Shown here in pieces: positions 6,234-10,150 of a DNA stretch of 10,150 nt (positions are counted from its first letter, which is position 1; every line of letters starts with the position of its first letter). The translations under genes were made by a program, and so were the position numbers. Source of the DNA: Nannocystaceae bacterium (GTDB lineage Bacteria; Myxococcota_A; Polyangia; Nannocystales; Nannocystaceae); the NCBI GenBank assembly GCA_016763875.1, contig JAESSZ010000105.1, positions 1-10,150 on the forward strand, given 5' to 3'. The notes beneath the pieces are model-generated. The model did not search any database. It saw only the letters and a program-made list of their open reading frames with translations, and was not told the origin of the DNA.

Positions 6234-8486
6234 TCACAAACGTCGGCGGCGCGTCACCAGCCCCACAACCGCCAGCGCCAGCCACCATGGGGTCTCGCGA
6301 CGCGTGGGATCTGAGGAGCACGCACAGCCATCGCTGCCGGCATCGTCATCGCTGCTGCTGCCGCCCGCGTTGTCTTCGGGACGATCGCCCGAAACGCCGA
6401 GGCTACCGGGCACCGAAAGTCCCACACACTCCGGCCCACGGTCAGCGAGGTCGGCGGGGTACGCCAAGGAATAGCTGCCCAGGTGACCTTCCTCGGGGCC
6501 GATGATGGTCTCGAGATCCCGCTTCACGCAGGTCGCCGGGTTTGGATCGCTATCGAACTCGACCGCCGAGCCGTCGTGACACTCGATGTTCGGCTGCATC
6601 TCGGGCGAGATCATCTCGATGGTCTCGCACTCGCGGAAGTCGGGCTGCAGGACCTCAATGGCTGAGGTTCCGCAGGGGTAAAACGCCGCTGCGAGGTCTT
6701 CGCAGACCGACATCTGCGTGTAGCCGACCTGCCAACTCGCGTCGAAGCTCACCGGGCCACCGCCAGAGAAACTCGTCGCCGCTTGCGAAAAGACCAGCTC
6801 CTGGTTGGCCAAAACGCCAGCGATGGAGTTGTAGCTGTTCATGTACAGCACGCTGGTATCAAACGACTTGAACGCCGCGTCCCCGTCGGAGAGGTCGATT
6901 CCCAGCGCCTCCAGTTTCGCCGCGTCGATCTGCGCGATGGCGATCTCCTTGAGCTCGTTCACCTTAGCGTTGATGTCTTGGATCACCTGCGGCGACAGGG
7001 CCAACAACTGCTCGCGCAGCTGCCTGGTGTACTCGTTCATACGCTCGACGATCTGCTTCTTGAACTCCTCGGTCACCAATCGGATCGAGCCTTCGAGGAA
7101 GCTCCGCAAAGGCGCGATGGAGTCGATGATATCGACCGCCCACGCGGGGAACAAAACCTCGTAGGGGAAGTCCGTGACCCGGTCGATGGCATCCACCAGC
7201 GGCTGGGTCGCAAACGTGATGTCAGCAAGTGCGAGGCCAGCGGGGCCCTTTTCGACCAGCAGGTTACTGAGTCGCTCGACCGAGCCGAGGTACCCCTCGA
7301 TGACTTCGTTGAGCTGCTCTTTCTTGAGGTCGACGGCCTGGCCGTAGAGACTGCGCGTGTTGGCTGTGCCCTGGAAGATGTGCTGCCACAGCTTCTTCTT
7401 GCTCACCAAGATAGGACACGACAGCCCGCACTCGCCCTCGGCTTCCCACTCGGCGACGAGCTCACCCATCCGCTGAACGCCACGCGCTTCGGTGATGTCG
7501 AGCAGGCGTTTGACGTCCTCGATGATCTCGGGGAGCAGCAGTACGTACTCGTAAGGCGCGAGCGATCCCGGGCTCAGCACCTCGACACTACCGCCGGCCT
7601 TGAGGAAGTCGATGTACGCATCCATGACCCGCCCATCCAGGTCGATGGTGACGCCCTGTTCTCTGAGCTCCTCGATCGAGGTCTCGAGCTCGTCGTTGGG
7701 ATCGAAACCGTCGAGTTGAGCGGCCCGCAGAGCGTCATTCTTTCGCTGAACGAGATCGCCTGCGAACCAGTGCCACAGTCCACGACCCTCGTCATTGGGG
7801 TCGAGGTAGACGCGGCGATACAGGTCCTTGGCGATCGCGTGCTTCATCTTCTCGGCGGTAAATGCCTCCGGTCGGGCCGCCGTGAGCGCTTTTTCGATCT
7901 TGCCCTCGACCGTGATGTGTCGAACGACGTTGAGGAGATGGAACCGGAGTTCGCCGTCTTGGGCGGCGTCCTTGGGATACAGCGTGAACGTCTCGCCGGA
8001 AAAGTAATTGACGACGTGATGGACGTTGTTGTCGGTGGTGCCGTGCAGAAAACACCCGAGGGCGTAGGCACGCTCGGGCGGGGTCTCGGCGTTGTCCAGC
8101 ATCGCCTGGCACTGGGAAAACGGGAAGAAGTGCCACGCGTGCGATGGGTCGGTCAGCCCCGGGAAAACCGTGTTGTCCGGGCCGATAGCACCACCGCGCC
8201 AAAACTCGGGATTGTCCCGGATGGCCTCGGCGTTGTCCTTGTCCAACAGCACCCACTGCGGCTCATCGCCAGGCCCGAGCAGTTTGATAGCCGGTTTGCC
8301 GCACCACGGGTCTTCACCCTCGGTGCAATCCACGGCATCCCAGTTCTTGATGAGGGCATCGCGAATCTCGTTGGCGAGATGGATGTGGACACGGACGCTG
8401 TAGGCCTCTGCGGTCTGCGGCATGGCAACCGCCCCCGCGAGCGTGCCCGTGAACACCAATGCACTGAGAAGTCTGGTTTTGCTCAT
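6234..8486 (-). CDS. Zinc-dependent phospholipase C-like protein with MYXO-CTERM tail
   Basis: 750 residues from an ATG at 8486; GGGG lies about ten bases upstream and GAGG directly abuts the start. Residues 1-28 are a Sec signal ending A-E-A. The N-terminal third matches the zinc-dependent phospholipase C family (Pfam Zn_dep_PLPC): V-H-I-H (33-36), G-A-I-G-P-D (99-104), H116 and H119, and H-x3-D-x3-H (His148, Asp152, His156). These would be the metal ligands, so hydrolysis of phospholipid head groups is the predicted reaction, not shown. Residues about 200-540 are largely helical and charged, with coiled-coil character near 470-525, and I do not recognise them. Residues about 570-690 have several Cys and look like a separate small domain. 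Residues 700-719 are an Asp/Ser/Gly linker, followed by G-C-A-C-S (720-724), a hydrophobic stretch (about 734-744) and RRRR (746-749), a canonical MYXO-CTERM tail implying surface display. The protein is far longer than the 250-400 residues usual for the enzyme family. Confidence 0.85.
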   Translation of the reverse strand: MSKTRLLSALVFTGTLAGAVAMPQTAEAYSVRVHIHLANEIRDALIKNWDAVDCTEGEDPWCGKPAIKLLGPGDEPQWVLLDKDNAEAIRDNPEFWRGGAIGPDNTVFPGLTDPSHAWHFFPFSQCQAMLDNAETPPERAYALGCFLHGTTDNNVHHVVNYFSGETFTLYPKDAAQDGELRFHLLNVVRHITVEGKIEKALTAARPEAFTAEKMKHAIAKDLYRRVYLDPNDEGRGLWHWFAGDLVQRKNDALRAAQLDGFDPNDELETSIEELREQGVTIDLDGRVMDAYIDFLKAGGSVEVLSPGSLAPYEYVLLLPEIIEDVKRLLDITEARGVQRMGELVAEWEAEGECGLSCPILVSKKKLWQHIFQGTANTRSLYGQAVDLKKEQLNEVIEGYLGSVERLSNLLVEKGPAGLALADITFATQPLVDAIDRVTDFPYEVLFPAWAVDIIDSIAPLRSFLEGSIRLVTEEFKKQIVERMNEYTRQLREQLLALSPQVIQDINAKVNELKEIAIAQIDAAKLEALGIDLSDGDAAFKSFDTSVLYMNSYNSIAGVLANQELVFSQAATSFSGGGPVSFDASWQVGYTQMSVCEDLAAAFYPCGTSAIEVLQPDFRECETIEMISPEMQPNIECHDGSAVEFDSDPNPATCVKRDLETIIGPEEGHLGSYSLAYPADLADRGPECVGLSVPGSLGVSGDRPEDNAGGSSSDDDAGSDGCACSSDPTRRETPWWLALAVVGLVTRRRRL

Positions 8487-8709
8487 CCTCTATTAACCCC
8501 GCGCCTCTAGATGACCACAGCAGCCCACATGTGGGCAAGCACGAACTCGGTCGATCGCACCGGAATCGTCCTTGTTTGAGCCTACGAATCGATGAACGCG
8601 CCAGTTGCGCGAGTCGGCCGGCAAGACCGAGATCTCAGTGGTCGCGAAAACGCGCAAGTGATCACCATTGGCGCGGAGACTGGGCGCCACTTGGTTATCC
8701 TCCGGCCCG
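8487..8709. other. Divergent intergenic region between the phospholipase and methyltransferase genes
   Basis: This gap separates two diverging genes, so it should carry both promoters. The only striking element is the palindrome at 8523-8536. Short GC-rich inverted stretches occur near 8597-8609 (GCGC, five bases, GCGC). I could not identify a convincing -35/-10 pair on either strand. If the methyltransferase starts at the upstream TTG (8668), the gap is 42 bases shorter. Confidence 0.5.
8523..8536. promoter_or_regulatory. 14-bp perfect palindrome, candidate operator
   Basis: GCCCACATGTGGGC is a perfect dyad with no spacer. It lies 37 bases upstream of the phospholipase start and about 170-190 bases upstream of the methyltransferase start, in the divergent promoter region. 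Its position suits a repressor or activator site for the phospholipase gene. No regulator gene is visible in the window to pair with it. Confidence 0.4.
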
Positions 8710-9906
8710 GTGCCCGCCCTCGACGAACGGTCTCCTTGTATCCGAGTCCAGTTGCGCCGTGACGCTGGCCGAGCTGGTCCAGCCACCGGGCCGTGGATTC
8801 GCGCGCGCCAAATCGCCAAGGTCACCGGACCCATCAGTCCGGGGAACATCGCTGAACTTGTGGACCAGCGCGACAGGCCCCTGGGTTGGGGCCTGTACTC
8901 CGAAGCCTCGAGCATCGCGCTCCGAATGATCTCTTGGTCCACAGCGCCGCCCGAAGAGCACTGGTTGCAAACCCAGATCACCCGCGCTGCCGCTGCCCGC
9001 GAGGCCTACCGGCTGGAGGCCAATGGCACGACCGGGTACCGCGTGATCAACAGTGAAGGCGACGGGTTGCCCGGCTTGGTGGCTGACCGATACGGGGAGG
9101 ACCTCGTCGTGCAGATCACGACCGCCCCGATGCTCGCACGACGTGAGGCCATCGTCGCGGCGCTGCGTGAGCAAGTGTCCCCGCGACGCATCCACGTCAT
9201 TGTGCCCGAGGCGGCAGCAAAACACGAAGCGATCGAGGCGAGCGTCTCGCTGCAGGACGCCCCCGAGCAACTGACCTTCCACGAGGGAGGCATGCGTTTT
9301 GTCGTCGACCCGCCCCCATCGCAGAAGACCGGCGCCTACTTCGACCAACGCGACAACCGCCGCTGGGTCGCCGGTTTGGCGGCGGGGACCGGGGGCACGC
9401 TGCTGGACGTCGGATGCCACGTGGGTGGGTTCGCTTTGGCCGCCCGCGCCGCTGGTGTCGCGGCGATTGGGCTCGACAGCTCCCAACGTTCGCTCGCCCG
9501 CGCCCGTGCCAACGCGACCGACGCCGGTTTTTCGGACGTTGAGTTCATCGAAGCCGACATGTTCGGCCGCCTCGATCACGCAAGCCTTGCGGGACCGTTC
9601 GGGACCGTGGTGCTCGATCCACCAAAACTCGCCATGCGTCGGTCCGACGTCGACCGCGCACGTGGTGCGATGAGCCGAACGATAGGGCGACTGGCGCCAC
9701 GGGTGCGCGTCGGTGGCCATATCGTGGCATGTAGCTGCAGCCACCACTTTGGACTCGAAGCGCTCGACCGCGCCGTCTTTGAAGCCGCGCGCGACACCGC
9801 GTGGACTCGCGTCAGAGTTCTGGGCCCCGACGTCGACCACCCGACGGTGCCGGGCCACCGTGAGGGCAACTACCTGGTGCTCGCCGTCTATCAGCGCCGC
9901 GCGTGA
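8710..9906 (+). CDS. RlmI-type 23S rRNA (cytosine-5) methyltransferase
   Basis: 398 residues from a GTG at 8710; the open frame allows a TTG at 8668 (412 residues), and neither start has a clear ribosome site. The GTG was chosen because it starts just before the first strand of the N-terminal PUA-like domain (about 10-75) and gives a length close to E. coli RlmI (396). The middle domain carries EGDGLPGLVADRYG (about 116-129). The catalytic domain has T-G-A-Y-F-D-Q-R-D-N-R (207-217), SAM-binding LDVGCHVGGFAL (232-243), an acidic Asp at 256, L-D-P-P-K (302-306) and S-C-S (342-344), whose Cys343 is the predicted nucleophile. By family it would transfer methyl from SAM to C5 of a cytosine in 23S rRNA (1962 in E. 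coli). The family is broad, so the exact target is not certain. It is the only cytoplasmic housekeeping-type gene here and points away from the surface-protein block. Confidence 0.85.
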   Translation: MPALDERSPCIRVQLRRDAGRAGPATGPWIRARQIAKVTGPISPGNIAELVDQRDRPLGWGLYSEASSIALRMISWSTAPPEEHWLQTQITRAAAAREAYRLEANGTTGYRVINSEGDGLPGLVADRYGEDLVVQITTAPMLARREAIVAALREQVSPRRIHVIVPEAAAKHEAIEASVSLQDAPEQLTFHEGGMRFVVDPPPSQKTGAYFDQRDNRRWVAGLAAGTGGTLLDVGCHVGGFALAARAAGVAAIGLDSSQRSLARARANATDAGFSDVEFIEADMFGRLDHASLAGPFGTVVLDPPKLAMRRSDVDRARGAMSRTIGRLAPRVRVGGHIVACSCSHHFGLEALDRAVFEAARDTAWTRVRVLGPDVDHPTVPGHREGNYLVLAVYQRRA

Positions 9907-9909
9907 GAC

Positions 9910-9936
9910 ATCCAGGCCACGCGTCTGGTATCCAGG
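9910..9936. repeat. Short direct repeat and dyad upstream of the third lipoprotein gene
   Basis: ATCCAGG occurs at 9910-9916 and 9930-9936, and between them CCAG and CTGG flank the palindrome ACGCGT. It fills most of the 36-base gap after the methyltransferase stop. It may be a regulatory site or chance. Confidence 0.25.
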
Positions 9937-9942
9937 ACGGAG

Positions 9943-10150
9943 ATGCGACCGCAGCGATCACTGAGATTGGGCCTGGTCTTTGCGGCGGTGGTCTCTGCTG
10001 CGATGAGCGTCACGGCGGCATGCGGCCTCGATCCCGTGCCTGAGACGGCGGGTGATGGCACCGACGGCGCCACGACGCTCGGCGGAAGTGACGCCGCGAC
10101 CGACGCGGAGACGAACGCCGACAGCAGCACCGACGACTCCACCGACAACG
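9943..10150 (+). CDS. Putative lipoprotein, N-terminal part only (runs off right edge)
   Basis: An ATG at 9943 with a good ribosome site (AGGA five bases upstream) opens a frame of 69 codons that continues past the window. Residues 1-27 form a lipoprotein signal: Arg2, Arg5 and Arg8, a hydrophobic core and lipobox T-A-A-C with Cys27. From about residue 34 the sequence is Asp/Thr/Gly/Ser/Ala-rich, the same kind of acidic linker as in the two Cys-rich lipoproteins of this window. The mature domain is not in view, so function cannot be called; a third Cys-repeat protein is possible but not shown. It follows the methyltransferase by 36 bases on the same strand and may be co-transcribed with it. 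Confidence 0.8.
   Translation, partial: MRPQRSLRLGLVFAAVVSAAMSVTAACGLDPVPETAGDGTDGATTLGGSDAATDAETNADSSTDDSTDN

Noticed and set aside
6783..8510. Plus-strand open frame of 575 codons opposite the phospholipase gene
   Set aside because: It mirrors the minus-strand codons and has no domain, signal or ribosome site, whereas the minus-strand reading has a signal peptide, family motifs and a sorting tail. Long antisense frames are expected in GC-rich DNA.
8695..9858. Minus-strand open frame of 387 codons opposite the methyltransferase
   Set aside because: The plus-strand frame has every expected methyltransferase motif in order; the antisense product has no recognisable feature.

Overview
The window looks like chromosomal DNA from a predatory-type myxobacterium (phylum Myxococcota), probably near the Nannocystaceae. 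The reasons are: two proteins end in MYXO-CTERM sorting tails (Cys, then a hydrophobic stretch, then an Arg cluster); three lipoproteins carry Thr/Gly/Asp-rich linkers just after the lipidated Cys, a style common in that group; the DNA is GC-rich (roughly 60-65 % by eye); and start codons include GTG. No tRNA, rRNA, insertion sequence, CRISPR array or phage gene was seen. The species assignment is inference.

Layout, left to right. Positions 1-8486 hold four genes on the minus strand, listed here in transcription order. A zinc-dependent phospholipase C-like protein with a MYXO-CTERM tail (8486-6234) comes first. It is followed by a lipoprotein with thirteen 8-cysteine repeats and a C-terminal beta-type module (6030-3880). 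Next is a secreted von Willebrand factor A (VWA) protein with an intact metal site and a MYXO-CTERM tail (3788-1197). Last is a smaller paralogue of the Cys-repeat lipoprotein with four repeats, which runs off the left edge (1103-1). A strong hairpin terminator (1134-1165) separates the VWA gene from the last lipoprotein gene, so this is not one simple operon. On the plus strand, after a divergent intergenic region with a 14-bp perfect palindrome, lie an RlmI-type 23S rRNA cytosine methyltransferase (8710-9906) and the start of a third lipoprotein (9943 to the right edge).

How the genes fit together. Five of the six genes encode proteins sent across or onto the cell envelope; the methyltransferase is the exception. 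The two Cys-repeat lipoproteins share the same three-part plan (lipobox and TGD-type linker, 8-Cys repeat array, conserved C-terminal module) but differ threefold in repeat number, and they flank a VWA protein. A reasonable but unproven reading is a surface adhesion or contact set: stalk-like disulfide-rich lipoproteins, a metal-dependent VWA adhesin and a surface-anchored lipase. The most unusual material is the expandable 8-Cys array family with its shared end module, the fusion of a zinc phospholipase head to about 560 residues of uncharacterised sequence and a sorting tail, and a possible alternative-hairpin leader over the start of the 13-repeat lipoprotein.
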